DNA of 64,000 bases from Cymodocea nodosa (lineage: Eukaryota; Streptophyta; Magnoliopsida; Alismatales; Cymodoceaceae). The position numbers were made by a program, and so were the translations under genes. Each line of letters begins with the position of its first letter. Positions within the stretch are counted from its first letter, which is position 1. Location: positions 12,234,001-12,298,000 of the forward strand of contig CM072343.1 of NCBI GenBank assembly GCA_036874045.1, in the 5' to 3' direction. Positions 22,447 through 33,735 of the stretch are shown here, one piece after another. The notes beneath the pieces are model-generated. The model had not been told where the DNA came from, ran no database searches, and was given only the letters and a program-made list of their open reading frames with translations.

Positions 22447-23006
22447 ATAAACTTAAGTTGTTATTTTTGCATGTTGTAAAATTCTTATTATAAAAACATT
22501 TGTATATTACTGGTTCGTTGAGTTATCATAACACAACAGAGATAGTTCGTTGAGTTATCCATAACACCACGGAGTTAGTTTGTTGAGTTAGCTACAATAC
22601 TTGTCATGTGAATTGGCACATGAGGAACTCGTTAAGTTAGAAACATTAAGTTATATATATACTTGTGTTACTCGTTTAGTTAACATTAAAGTAATGACTT
22701 CTTATTATACTTATGAAAAATTTTGGAAGAGAAAGTTTATTTTGTAGGAAATTTTTTAGAGATCCAGGATTGATGATTAAAGAAAATTCAAAATGTAAAT
22801 GTGGGTCAGAACGTGTGTATTTCAATGAAGGAAAAAGAAAAGATGTGAAGAAGTGAAAAACTGCTAGTGATTAAACGTGGAGGATATGCATGAATTAAAG
22901 ATACAGTATAAAAGGCATAGAATTTTCGTTGATCAAACTATCCCTACACACCAAAAGAAAAATCTTTTCAGGGATCAAAAACACCTCTTCGGGGAAAAGT
23001 TCTCAG

Positions 23007-23190
23007 GTGGAAGAAAGTTCAGTGAAGCATAAAAAGGTAAGATATATGCCACTGAAGATTTGAAGTATTAGATGGAAGAAAATTCAGTGAAGTAGAAAAG
23101 GTCAGATTTACGTCACTAAAGATTTAAAGTATTAGAAGAAAGCAAATTCGGTGAAGCATTAAAAGACAAGATATTCGTCACTAAAGAATT
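23007..23190 (+). repeat. Three copies of a roughly 64-bp repeat in the LTR
   Basis: Units start near 23007, 23071 and 23135, each with GAAGAAA...TTCRGTGAAG and ...GTCACTRAAGA. They lie downstream of the TATA box, so within the transcribed part of the LTR. The P1/P2 LTR has two such units. Confidence 0.75.
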
Positions 23191-23326
23191 GTTGAAGAAG
23201 AAAGAGAAGAAGAGGAAGAAAGATCTCAAATAGGGATAAATGTTTTAAATTCCACAAATTAGTTTTCTCTATTTGTAGTTATGAAATTGTTTAGATGATA
23301 CAAGGTATCGAGATATAACTGCATCT

Positions 23327-23870
23327 AAGTTGTGGTTCATGATTTCTAAACCATATACTCTGTTATCTACTCCTTATAATACTTGGACAATTACTGAAAA
23401 AGAAAATGAAACTCTAAATGCTAAGGGCTTAAATATTTTATTTTGTGCATTCAGTTATGAACAGTTCAGTAAAGTGTCAGCATATAAATCTACTTATGAG
23501 GTGTGGCATGCATTAGAAGTTTCACATGAAGGTACTTCTGAAGTTAAAGAGACTAAGATAAACATGTTAATTCATAAGTATGAACTCTTTAAGATGCATG
23601 AAGACGAAAGTATTTCTTAGATGTTTTCTAGATTTCTTGATATCATAAACTCTTTAAAATGTTTAGAAAAGAATTTTGAACAAAAGGATTTGGTGAGAAA
23701 AATTCTCAAATCCCTAAGTTCTAAATGGTCTTAGAAAGTAACATCAATTGAGGAATCATGAGATTTAAATGTTTATACCATGAATGAACTTATAGAAAAC
23801 TTAACAGCTTATGAAGTTCAATTAAATGAATCATTGAGTCACAACAAACCAAAAATGAAGAAAGAAATAG
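23327..23870 (+). pseudogene. gag of P3, first part
   Basis: Begins within the capsid region (LWFMISKPYT). Stops at about 23619 (after DESIS), 23733 and 23760. It ends at GAAGAAAGAAATAG where the Athila-like element inserted and resumes at 32162 (CCTTCGAAATTAATTC); joining the halves gives exactly the sequence seen uninterrupted in P2 near 13300-13330. Confidence 0.87.
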
Positions 23871-25791
23871 TGTTTAGAATGAAAAAGTGCATATTATTAA
23901 TGGTTAAATGATGGTTAATTGCATAATATTTAGCTTATCATATGAGAATTAAGCCATTATGTTATAATTGCACTATTATATGCTTTAATTGAAGAATCTG
24001 CTTAATTTTGGGGAATTAATGTTAATTTAATACATTTATGAACTATCGGTAAGTTGCAGGCTGTGAAATTCTTAAGTATCCGAATTTTCTGATATTTCGG
24101 ATAGTTATGTTTAAATTGCCGAACAGTTATGTTTAGAGAGAATATTTTATTATTTCCAGATGTACACGTGTCGAGAGCTGGTAGATTTACTTAAGTTATA
24201 ACTCGTTAAGTTAGCATAACTATACGCGTTGAGTTACATGAATATACACTAAGGTAACGCGTTAGGTTAGCGACTAATTTTTCTATATTGCATGTATTTT
24301 ATGCACATGTTGAATTTAAATGCTTTAGAATATCACGTGAGATGCACATGTTTAACTCGTTAAGTTAGTATAACTGCACGCGTTGAGTTACATGAATATA
24401 CACTAAGGTAACGCGTTAGGTTAGCGGCTTATTTCTTTATTGCATGTATTTTATAGTTATTTTATAAAATGCCACTATAGCGGTTGCAGGAACAGACAGT
24501 TGGAAGGAAAAACCACGTTTGAACGTATCACGCAGGAATTCAATCGCGCATGGAGAAAGAAGCATCGCCGTTGATCTGAAGGAAGGAAATCCAACCGATC
24601 ATTCAAGTAGAAGTAGTTACTACTGAAGAAATATAAAAGAAAAGAAGAAAAAAAGAAGAAGGTGTGATCGATGGACGGCTAGTGTATACAGAGGAGGAAC
24701 ATCGAGCTTTCTGCAGACAGTATCGGCGATTCTCCGAAGTATCACACCAACCATAATCACCAATCATCGGAGGTCTGTGAGGATACTTGCCTGATGTCGA
24801 GTCGATTCCGAGCCAAACACAGTGCCTGACAACCACTGTGAGGAGTGATCACGTCGCGGGAAGGAAAGACATTTTATCGTAAAGCTTTTAGCCTTGGCTT
24901 CGGGTTGATGCCTGTATGCTGAAGAGGAGATCATCTTGCAATTCTGGACTAACGATTCTATAGGGAGAGGAGACAGAATTATAAGTGGTTTAATTTTCAG
25001 TGGTGTAATCGCGTTGCAAGTAGTGTCGGAAGTATTTACTGTCAAGTGAGATTACTTTACATTTCACCTTTCGCCCATTTCCATGTTCACATCAAAACAA
25101 AAATACCAAAAACAATTTATCTTTGTTTGTATGTTGTATTTGAGTGTTGTATTGTTTGTGTTGTATCATGATTAATGTTATCTGTATCAGTTTTATGATT
25201 GTTTTATGTTAGTTTTAATTTCACAGTTTACTAAAATTGGTTTGTACGAAAAACTTAAAGATTTTAATGGTGACTGTTTGAATCATCTGAATGTTAGTAT
25301 TGCTTAATGATAAATCCAATGTTAACTAGCATTAAAAAGCTTAATTGATGTTATTTACAATCTGTGGAATCGCCCAATGGTTGGCCAAATTCCTCTGTAA
25401 ATAGTAGTATTATAAAGAAGAGACAAGCTCGTGGAGTTAACTTAAGTCCACGAGGATAGTCCGTTGAGTTAGCTATAACTCAACAAACTTAGTCCGTTGA
25501 GTTACAGTTAACTCAACGGAGTGCTTATGGAATATAAATTTGAATTGTTCATAATCAAACATTTCTTAAATTCGTCAGCAATTCCCTATGGGATCGACCT
25601 GTACTTGCACACTGATACAATAGACACTGTGCACTTGCAGTTAAAGTACAAATTGGAATTAATATCTAAATTGTATTAAAGGTTGTTTGTTTACTTCTAA
25701 AAGAAAGAATAGGCATAAAGATAAATTAACTAAGTAAAAATAGAAGTAACAAATCCAAGTTTTTCTAGTGTAGTGTTGGAAAACCCAAACA
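23871..25791 (+). mobile_element. 5' LTR of the Athila-like element
   Basis: 1921 bp, TGTTTAGAATG...CCCAAACA. TATA box TATAAAAG at 24632-24639. Upstream lie two copies of the module shared with Sirevirus LTRs (about 24200-24272 and 24331-24426), a CGGATAGTTA motif near 24110 and CACGTG boxes. The later part has CCGTTGAGTTA inverted pairs (25470-25530). Confidence 0.92.
24331..24430 (+). promoter_or_regulatory. U3 module shared with Sirevirus LTRs (gypsy copy)
   Basis: TATCACGTGA, then GCACATGTTTAACTCGTTAA (24344-24363) and ACGCGTTAGGTTAGCG (24411-24426). A shorter copy precedes it (to 24272), and the 3' LTR has the same at 30700-30797. The related solo LTR lacks it. It lies about 200 bp upstream of the TATA box. 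Confidence 0.6.
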
Positions 25792-25798
25792 AGTTTTA

Positions 25799-25816
25799 TG
25801 GCGTCGTTGCCGAGGA
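25799..25816 (+). promoter_or_regulatory. Primer-binding site of the Athila-like element
   Basis: TGGCGTCGTTGCCGAGGA, two changes from TGGCGCCGTTGCCGGGGA, the typical Athila/Tat site (tRNA-Asp type). It lies seven bases after the LTR end. Confidence 0.88.
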
Positions 25817-27240
25817 ATTGAATTGAGTCGAAGTGAATTGAATTGAATTGAGTAAAACATTAAAAATATATATAAAACATAAAAATAGTTGCGGTTCAAC
25901 CGACTAGATCCATCGGTATGACCGGAACATTAAAAAAAAAAAATTGTATATTAATTTTCAGAAAAAAATATTGGTTTTACCGAAACATAGTATCGGTCCA
26001 ACCGAAAGAAAAATAAAAAAATAAAAAATATTTAGGTTTGACCGAAGCATAGTATCGGTTAAACTAGTAAAAAAAATAGAAAAACTATTTTCTATAATAT
26101 TTTTATTATTATATTTGCTCTTACGGGGAGTCCGTTGAGTTACGCTTAACTCAACGAGCATACTCCGTTAAGTCTTGAGTTAGTCAACGAGCTTATTCCG
26201 TTGAGTTAACTGTAACTCAACGGAGTACTGTAGCTAAGACCTAAAATTAGAAAAACTCCAAAAGGAAGTAGATGAATTTAGGCATAGAGATTAAATTGTA
26301 TTGTTCGTCTACTCTTGTAAAATTGTATGAAATTGTATGGTGTACTTGTAATGTAATTGATTCATATTAATGAATATAATTTTTCAGATGCAATTTTCCT
26401 ACGTATTTAGATGTGAAATGAATGGAATTTATTGAATATTATGTAATTTATGGAACTTTATGAATATGTAACAGATTTACAATTTGCTGAATGACAGCAT
26501 AACTGCTTAAAAATTTCTACATGTTATAAGGTAAAATGTAAATTCTGCATAACGTAAAATGACCTATAAGTTAAATCTTTATATAATGTTCAGATTTAAA
26601 TGTATTTTAATCAAAATGAGGCATTAATGGCATAGATTTAACTTTATTACAGTTAGTAGAATGAAAAACAAAGAAAAAAAACAGAATAGAAAACTTACGA
26701 GAGTGAAACTTAGATGTTGCCAAGTGTTAACTCAATGAAGTAAGTCCGTTGAGTTAACCGTAACTCCACGAGGTCAGTAATATAATATAAGGTCACTCCG
26801 TTGAGTTATCTGTAACTCAACGAAGTTAGTCCGTGGAGTTAGCAACAGTAACCGACTGTGTTCTGTTGAGTAATCTATAACTCAACGAGGTTAGTTCGTG
26901 GATTAAGCAGAACGGTTATTCTTTTAACCACAAATGAAACTTCGTCGGTTTAGCGGTTACCAAAATTTGAAATTAGTAGTGGTACACGTACCCATAAAAA
27001 CAGGAACCACGATGCACGTTGCAAGCTACGTTCTTGCAACGAGATTTATTCACTTTATGGATGCGCAGTATATATATGAAACAGAATGTTATTTACGAGT
27101 TACCAGCACTTTTAAAAGAAAGGAGAAAGCGTTGGAGGAACTGGAATGAGAAGCAGCTGATTCAACCTTCATCCGATAATAAATATTTATAGAATGGAAA
27201 GCTTTAGACTTGTATGTAATTAATCTTCTGCTATTTATTT
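25817..27240 (+). other. Leader of the Athila-like element with inverted motif pairs
   Basis: 1.4 kb non-coding leader. It has A-rich stretches separating 'CGGT(C/T)(C/T)AACCGA' motifs (25890-26060) and several pairs CCGTTGAGTTA...TAACTCAACGG (26120-26235, 26740-26910), some near-perfect palindromes such as 26197-26224. In RNA these would form stem-loops; as DNA they contain the MYB-type core CNGTTR. A 71-codon open frame at 26934-27149 resembles nothing I recognise and is probably chance. Confidence 0.6.
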
Positions 27241-28520
27241 ATGAGCACATGGACTCATTCTCTAAGAACTAAACAATTAGTAAGAACACCTACCCAGGAA
27301 TTTTCATTGCAGAGGAGTACTGAAAAATTTTCTGAACTGAAATTTAACGAAATTCTTTGGGGTGTAGCTAACCTTTCTTTAAAAGAGAACATAGAGATGG
27401 TTGCTCCAGTAGAAAAACCATTAGGAGAGGTTCTGTATCTTGAATTAATTGATGAACCTTCATGTATTCGATTGCCAAACTTTGAGGGAGATAGGTTTGA
27501 ACTGAAATCTAATTATATTAGTCAATTACCACATTTTCATGGATTAGAAAGAGATGATGCCTATTATTTCCTTAGAGAATTTAACGAAGTTTGTCAAATG
27601 ATGAGAATGCCGAACATGAGTATAGATGCTATTAAACTTAGATATATCCCTTTTGCTTTAAAAGATATAGCTAAGAGATGCTTATATACTCTGTCGCCTG
27701 ATTCAATTTCTACATGGACTGAATTTTGCTCTGTTTTTCTAGAAAAATACTATCCAACACATCAAACGATTAAAAAGAAGAAAGAAATATTAATGTGTAG
27801 CCAAAAACAGGGTGAATCATTTTGGAAATATTTTGAAAGATTTAAAGATTTACTGACTCAATGTCCACATCATGCAATGAGTAAAGCACAATTAATAGGC
27901 ATAATTTATGAAGGCATAGATGTTTCAACGAAATCTTTATTAGAATCTACTTGTCAAAATGGATTTTTAAAATTATGTAGTGAAGAAGCATGGGCATATT
28001 TAGAAAATTTTGCAAAAAGAACTACATAGTGGGAAAATTCGGCTGAAGCTATTGCAGATAAAAGATTATTGCCAAGAGGAATGCATGAAATAGATTCTAA
28101 TACTATGCTTGAGGTGAAATTAAATGAATTAACAAAGAAAATAGAAGAGTTATCATTAAATCAATAGCTAGCAAAAAAGAATACAAACATAAATGACTTA
28201 GATATTATTTATGCTAGAAACCAGAGAGATAACTTGGGAAATTCTTATAATCCTAATTGGAGAAATCACCCGAATTTATCTTGGAGAAACAACAATTTCC
28301 AGGGAGGAGAAAATATAAATGAGAAGAACATAAGTTATGAAGTATTAATTGAACAAGGAGCTAGAATAGAGAAATCAGAAAAGATAATACAACAAATAAA
28401 CAATCGTCTAGAATTTATATTTGGAAATGCTGCAAATCAAAATCAGAATAGAAATATATCACTTAGACAGAAGGAACCAATGGAAGTTAGACCTACTAGA
28501 GGATTGCCAATACAAGCTAT
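27241..28520 (+). pseudogene. Athila-type gag (Retrotrans_gag family)
   Basis: Gypsy capsid protein. The best-preserved part is 27450-28030: FELKSNYISQLPHFHGLERDD, AYYFLREFNEVC, IPFALKDIAKRCLYTL, FCSVFLEKYYP, ESFWKYFERFKDLLTQCPHH, which are the Retrotrans_gag landmarks. A TAG at 28027 stops the 262-codon frame; homologous sequence continues (about 28030-28520) with a further TAG at about 28168. The end is cut by a Sirevirus LTR at 28521. No CCHC knuckle was seen before the cut. Confidence 0.88.
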
Positions 28521-28916
28521 TGTTGAGTATTTTTGTTTTGATGATGTGTGCTGAATGAAAATAATCATATTTGCTCAATTACTATTGCTTGTGAAAAGAA
28601 ATTAAAATCATCAATTAATACAGAAAAAACTTACTGATATAAATACTTGTCTGTATTGGATCTGAAGTTAATATCTAGTCATTTCGTTGCATTAATTTCT
28701 CATTTAGCTAAATGTTAAGTTAACGTGTGTTTTTATTGAAAATCATGATATGTTTTAATGTTATATCTTCTATATCATGAACAGTGCACGTTTAGACAAC
28801 TCGTTAAGTTAGAGTTTTGTTTGTATAGAGGTCACGTGAGAACTCGTTAAGTTAGAGGCTTAAAGGTTAAAATAGGTCATGTGATAACTTGTTAAGTTAG
28901 TGAGTAATGTAGGTAT
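28521..28916 (+). mobile_element. Sirevirus LTR start, 396 bp, inside the gypsy gag
   Basis: Starts TGTTGAGTATTTTGTTTTG right after gag codons and GCTAT (28516-28520). It follows the P3 LTR to TTAGTGAGTAA and then stops. No matching 3' piece with the target duplication was found. Confidence 0.83.
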
Positions 28917-30227
28917 AGGGGGGAGGTAATTAAAGTAACAGCCATGTAAGTTTGTTAATTAAAGGAATTAAAATGGTACTGCAAAGTTTGGAGGAAATTG
29001 AAAATTTTTATGAACTTGCTGTAACTATCCGATAATTGAGACTGTAAAATTTTTATAAACTACTTGAATGTTATATTTAGAAGGCTATAGAAGATGCTAT
29101 AGAATTTATTATTTATGTAAATCTAGATATAGTATCTTATGATTTTTCTGAATTTCATAAGTTTAACAGTTTCACGATTTTAAAATGAAATCAGAATATT
29201 TAATGCTTAATCATAAAATTATCTAAAGTCTTGAAGGAGCTGAGATGTGAATTCTAGATTAAATGAAACACATATGATAAAAGATACATTTACTTTGACT
29301 AATTGAACTTGTAGAATGATTTATGTGTAGATCTTATTAAACTACAGATAAAGTATGAGCTTATTGTTATGGATTCATATTTTTAGTAAATGATAAAAGT
29401 AGGATTATATGAGATTGGTGTTTTACTGCATCTGTATTAATGAAATACGTGCATATACAGTATGTGATTAATGCTTTGTTTTGTGTGTGCATTTATTTTT
29501 AGAAAAGAAAAAAAGAAGAAAAAAAAAGAAAAAAAACTTTGAGAGTTTATTGACTTGTTTGATCACGAGTCTTTTGTACTTGAGCAGATAGGTATGTAAG
29601 GATTGTTGACCTGAAAAATGACTCTGAAAATCTAGCAACCTAAGATCTTGATCAGATCTGGGATTGTTGACTGAAAGCTCATTACATGGGTACATTAGAA
29701 AGCTCTTGTATGATTCAAGCTTGTCAAATTAACTTTTAAAGTACAAAAAAAAAAAACATATACTGTTCTGAAAAGATACAAGTGTTTTGTGAAATACAGA
29801 TATCTTATGAATCGAGTATATTTTCTGTTATCTAGAATTGCTGAAATATGAATCTGGAATTGACTTTTGAAGTTGTTTAATGGAAATACAATTCTTTATT
29901 CTACTTATCTTAATCAGATTGAATTGGATTGTACTTTGATTCGTATGTTGTTGAAATTTCTTCTAGAAAACTTATTGGAAAATTCAAGATTACAGATGAT
30001 GAAAAGAAGAACAAACGATAATATAATTAACACCTATATGAAAATGATATACTTTGTATGTAATTTACATATATTCTAAATATCTTTGCAAGTTGATTAC
30101 TGAAACATACAGAATATATGTTTATGCTAAATAGAAAAAAAAAAAACAAAATGGGAAGAATTAATTCTAGCACTTTTTGAAAGACCAATTAATTAGATCT
30201 TAGTTAGCTAAGGGACTAGCAAAATTT
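28917..30227 (+). other. Mixed internal sequence, partly Sirevirus spacer
   Basis: After GGTATAGGGGGGAGG (28922-28936, a polypurine tract) comes sequence that from about 29090 to 30115 resembles the pol-ORF3 spacer of P3 (36900-37910), e.g. TGATCACGAG...TTTTGTACTTGAGCAGATAGGTATGTAAGGATTGTTG and GATCAGATCTGGGATTGTTGACTGAAAGCTCATTAC (quoted in part). A purine-rich tract lies at 29500-29535. No gene. The gypsy pol would be expected here and is absent. Confidence 0.6.
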
Positions 30228-30241
30228 AGGTATGGGGGAAG
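30228..30241 (+). promoter_or_regulatory. Polypurine tract of the Athila-like element
   Basis: AGGTATGGGGGAAG directly before the 3' LTR, the expected site for plus-strand priming. Confidence 0.75.
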
Positions 30242-32156
30242 TGTTTAGAATGAAAAAGTGCATATTATTAACGGTTAAATGATGGTTAATTGCATAATAT
30301 TTAGCTTATCATATGAGAATTAAGCCATTATGTTATAATTGCACTGTTATATGCTTTAATTGAAGAATCTACTTAATTTTGGGAAATTAATGTTAATTTA
30401 GTACATTTATGAACTGTCGGTAAGTTGCAGGCTGTGAAATTCTTAAGTATCTGAATTTTCTGATATTTCGGATAGTTATGTTTAAATTACCGAACATTTA
30501 TGTTTAGAGAGAATATTTTATTATTTCCAGATGTACATGTGTCGAGAGCTGGTAGATTTACTTAAGTTATAACTTGTTAAGTTAGCATAACTGTACGCAT
30601 TGAGTTACATGAATATACACTAAGGTAACGCGTTAGGTTAGTGGCTTATTTCTTTATTGCATGTATTTTATGCACGTGTTGAATTTAAATGCTTTAGAAT
30701 ATCACGTGAGATGCACATGTTTAACTCGTTAAGTTAGTATAACTGCACGCAGTGAGTTACATGAATATACACTAAGGTAACGCGTTAGGTTAGCGGCTTA
30801 TTTCTTTATTGCATGTATATTATAGTTATTTTATAAAATGCCACTGTAGCGGTTGCAGGAACAAACAGTTGGAAGGAAAAACCACATTTGCACGTATCAC
30901 GCAGGAATTCAATCGCGCATGGAGAAGGAAGCGTCGTCGTTGATCTGAAGGAAGGAAATCCAACCGATCATTCAAGCAGAAGCAGTTACGACTGAAGAAA
31001 TATAAAAGAAAAGAAGAAAAAAAGAAGGTGTGATCGATGGACGGTCAATGTATACAGAGGAGGAGCACCGAGCTTTCTGTAGACAGTAATGGCGATTCTC
31101 CGAAGTATCACACCAACCATCGTTATCACCACCATAATCACCAATCATCGGAGGTCTGTGAGGATACTTGCCTGATGTCGGTTCGATTCCGAGCCAAACA
31201 TAGTGCCTGACAACCACTATGAGGAGTGATTACTCATATTTTAGGTGATCGTAAAGCCTTGGCTTCGGGTTGATGCGTTTATGCTGAAGAGGAGATCATC
31301 TTGCAATTTTGGACTCGCGATTCTATAGGGAGAGGAGATAGAATTGTAAGTGGTTTAATTTTCAGTGGTGTAATCGCGTTGCAAGTAGTGTCGGAAGTAT
31401 TTACTGTCAAGTGAGATTACTTTACATTTCACCTTTCGCCCATTTCCATGTTCACATCAAAACAAAAATACCAAAACAATTTATCTTTGTTTGTATTTTG
31501 TATTTGAGTGTTGTATTGTTTGTGTTGTATCGTGATTAATGTTATCTGTATCAGTTTTATGATTGTTTTATGTTAGTTTTAATTTTACAGTTTACTGAAA
31601 TTGGTTCGTACAAAAAATTTAAAGATTTTAATGGTGACTGTTTGAATCATCTGAATGTTAGTATTGCTTAATGATAAATCCAATGTTAACTAGCATTAAA
31701 AAGCTTAATTGATGTTATTTACAATCTGTGGAATCACCCAATGGTTGGCCGAATTCTTCTGTAAATAGCAGTATTATAAAGAAGAGACAGGCTCGTGAAG
31801 TTAACTTAAGTCCACGAGGATAGTCCGTTGAGTTAGCCATAACTCAATGAACTTAGTCCGTTGAGTTACAGTTAACTTAACGGAGTGCTTATGGAATATA
31901 AATTTGAATTGTTCACAATCAAACATTTCTTAAATTCGTCTGCAATTCCCTATGGGATCGACCTGTACTTGCACACTGATACAATAGACACTGTGCACTT
32001 GCAGTTAAAGTACAAATTGGAATTAATATCTAAATTGTATTAAAGGTTGTTTGTTTACTTCTAAAAGAAAGAATAGGCATAAAGATAAATTAACTAAGTA
32101 AAAATAGAAGTAACAAATCCAAGTTTTTCTAGTGTAGTGCTTGGAAAACCCAAACA
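30242..32156 (+). mobile_element. 3' LTR of the Athila-like element
   Basis: 1915 bp, same ends as the 5' LTR, with only scattered substitutions and small indels visible. TATA box at 31001-31008; shared module at 30700-30797. Followed by the AATAG duplication and P3 gag. Confidence 0.92.
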
Positions 32157-32161
32157 AATAG

Positions 32162-33735
32162 CCTTCGAAATTAATTCAGATTCTGATATATCTACTGATT
32201 CTGACGAGGATTTGATTTTACTAACTAGAAAATTCAAGAAAGCATGGAAAGCTAGGAAACAACAAAGGAATAAAAATGACAAACCCTCAACATCAAAATC
32301 ACTGAATAACAAGAATTCTTCATCTAGAAAGTATGTATGTTACAACTGTAAGAAACCTGGACATCCTTCTCTAGATTGTCCTATAAGGAAAAATGAAAAG
32401 CAAAGTAGGACAAATCAGAAGAAGATGACTCAAAAAACTCAGAAAAAGTTTTACAAGAAAAAGGCTTTGAAGGTCACTTGGGATGACACATCTAAAGAGT
32501 TTGAATATGAGGAATCATCATCAAAATCTTCAAATTCAGAAGGAGAACCAGAGTTAGATGATGTTGCTCATGTGTACTTCATGGCAGATGAGTCTGAGGT
32601 AATATCTGATCCTGAAAATTATTTAGATTTTAACTTTGATAAATTATTATGTGCTTATCATGCATTATTACAAAAACTTAAAGTTTGTAAACTAGAAAAT
32701 AAGAATATTAGAAACTCTTTATCCATTGTGGAAGAAGAAAATTGTTTCCTGTCTACTACTTTAGAAAATTTTAAATGTAATAATGAAAATCATGCTAGAG
32801 ATTTGCATAAATTTAGATTTAATGAATGTGTCTTGCATGAACAAATACATAATACAAATGCTGAAAAATTAAAGATAGAATCTGAAAATGAAATCTTGAG
32901 AAAAAATATAAATGAACTTGAATTAGAGATTGATAAATTAAAAATGAGAGAGCTAGATTTAAACTCTACCATTGAGAAATGGAATTTAAGTCAAACTAAG
33001 TTAGACAAACTAACTGGTACTCCTACGGTGTCATATAAATTTGGCTTAGGATTTGATTATCTTGAATCTTAAGCCAATAAAGGATTTATTAGTTGTAGTT
33101 CAAGTAAATCTAAGACTAAAATTCCTTTTATCATGAAACAAGGTAATAAATATGTAGAAGTAAGTACTTCAAGGGATGAACCATGTAGTAATAATATAAA
33201 TCAATGTGATTTGTCAAATTGTACTTCTAACATGACTATTAATGTTTCTAAAAATCTTGTTTCTTGTTCTGGAAATTCAATTTCTAATGTTTCTAAAATT
33301 TGAAATAATTATAGTAAACTGAAAATTCAGAAACCAGAGCATGAAATTCAAAACACTAGTGTTAGACCAATCACTCATCCAGCATGTGATAAAACTGAAA
33401 ATTCTTATGTAGAAAAAGATTTTGTATGCACTAAAAATTCAACTACATGTACAAAATCTTGGTATGAACTTACTGAAATGTATGAGCATGACCAAAATAA
33501 ATTAACATCTGATAAAATCAGTTTGGTCTTGGTTATACTACATCTGAAAACAAAAAGAATGATTATAAGAGCAATAATGCTATAAGTAAGTATGATGCTA
33601 ATGATAAATCAATAGTACTTACAACTAATAAGAATGTATGAAAATGTTAAACTATTTTTAAACAAAAAGAAGAAATATGAGTTTAATGAACTTGGTCCTC
33701 AACAACATTGGGTACCAAGAAAAAGTTTTTCTTAA
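32162..33735 (+). pseudogene. gag of P3, second part
   Basis: Continues gag from the insertion site. CCHC knuckle CYNCKKPGHPSLDC (about 32340-32380), Lys-rich segment, acidic Ser-rich stretch, long coiled coil (32640-32990), SYKFGLGFDY, Ser/Asn-rich tail and end QHWVPRKSFS before a TAA at 33733. TAA at 33070, TGA at 33301 and small frame changes around 33505-33640 disable it. P3 has one copy of the tail that is duplicated in M1. Confidence 0.88.

Larger units (their letters stand above)
21884..23326 (+). mobile_element. 5' LTR of P3, missing its 3' end
   Basis: Starts TGTTGAGTATTTTGTTTTGATG. U3 has repeated GAACTCGTTAAGTTAG motifs and TCACGTGA boxes (22140-22690). TATA box TATAAAAG at 22907-22914, so transcription should start near 22940. 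GA-rich repeats at 23007-23190. The LTR breaks at about 23326 (GCATCTAAGTTGTGG) and runs directly into gag; the last 130 bp or so, the PBS and the gag start are deleted, possibly through the short match AAGTTGTGG. Confidence 0.86.
23871..32156 (+). mobile_element. Athila-like Ty3/gypsy element, gag only (no pol)
   Basis: Two LTRs in direct orientation (23871-25791 and 30242-32156), PBS TGGCGTCGTTGCCGAGGA, gag, polypurine tract, and perfect 5-bp AATAG duplications (23866-23870 and 32157-32161). The PBS and the gag sequence are of the Athila/Tat type. There is no protease, RT, RNase H or integrase; after gag come two Sirevirus fragments. The two LTRs are very similar, so insertion is recent compared with the host copy P3. 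A non-autonomous element, or one that lost pol through later insertion and deletion. Confidence 0.9.

Noticed and set aside
24603..25045. Minus-strand open frames in the Athila-like LTR (a similar one at 30972-31217)
   Set aside because: They lie antisense to the LTR downstream of its TATA box; they recur only because the LTR is repeated, and show no recognised domain.
26934..27149. 71-codon open frame in the gypsy leader
   Set aside because: No similarity that I recognise and it lies in an untranslated leader.
29500..29535. Polypurine tract as a 3' LTR border
   Set aside because: A/G-rich run inside Sirevirus spacer with no LTR after it; the real tract of the gypsy element is at 30228-30241.
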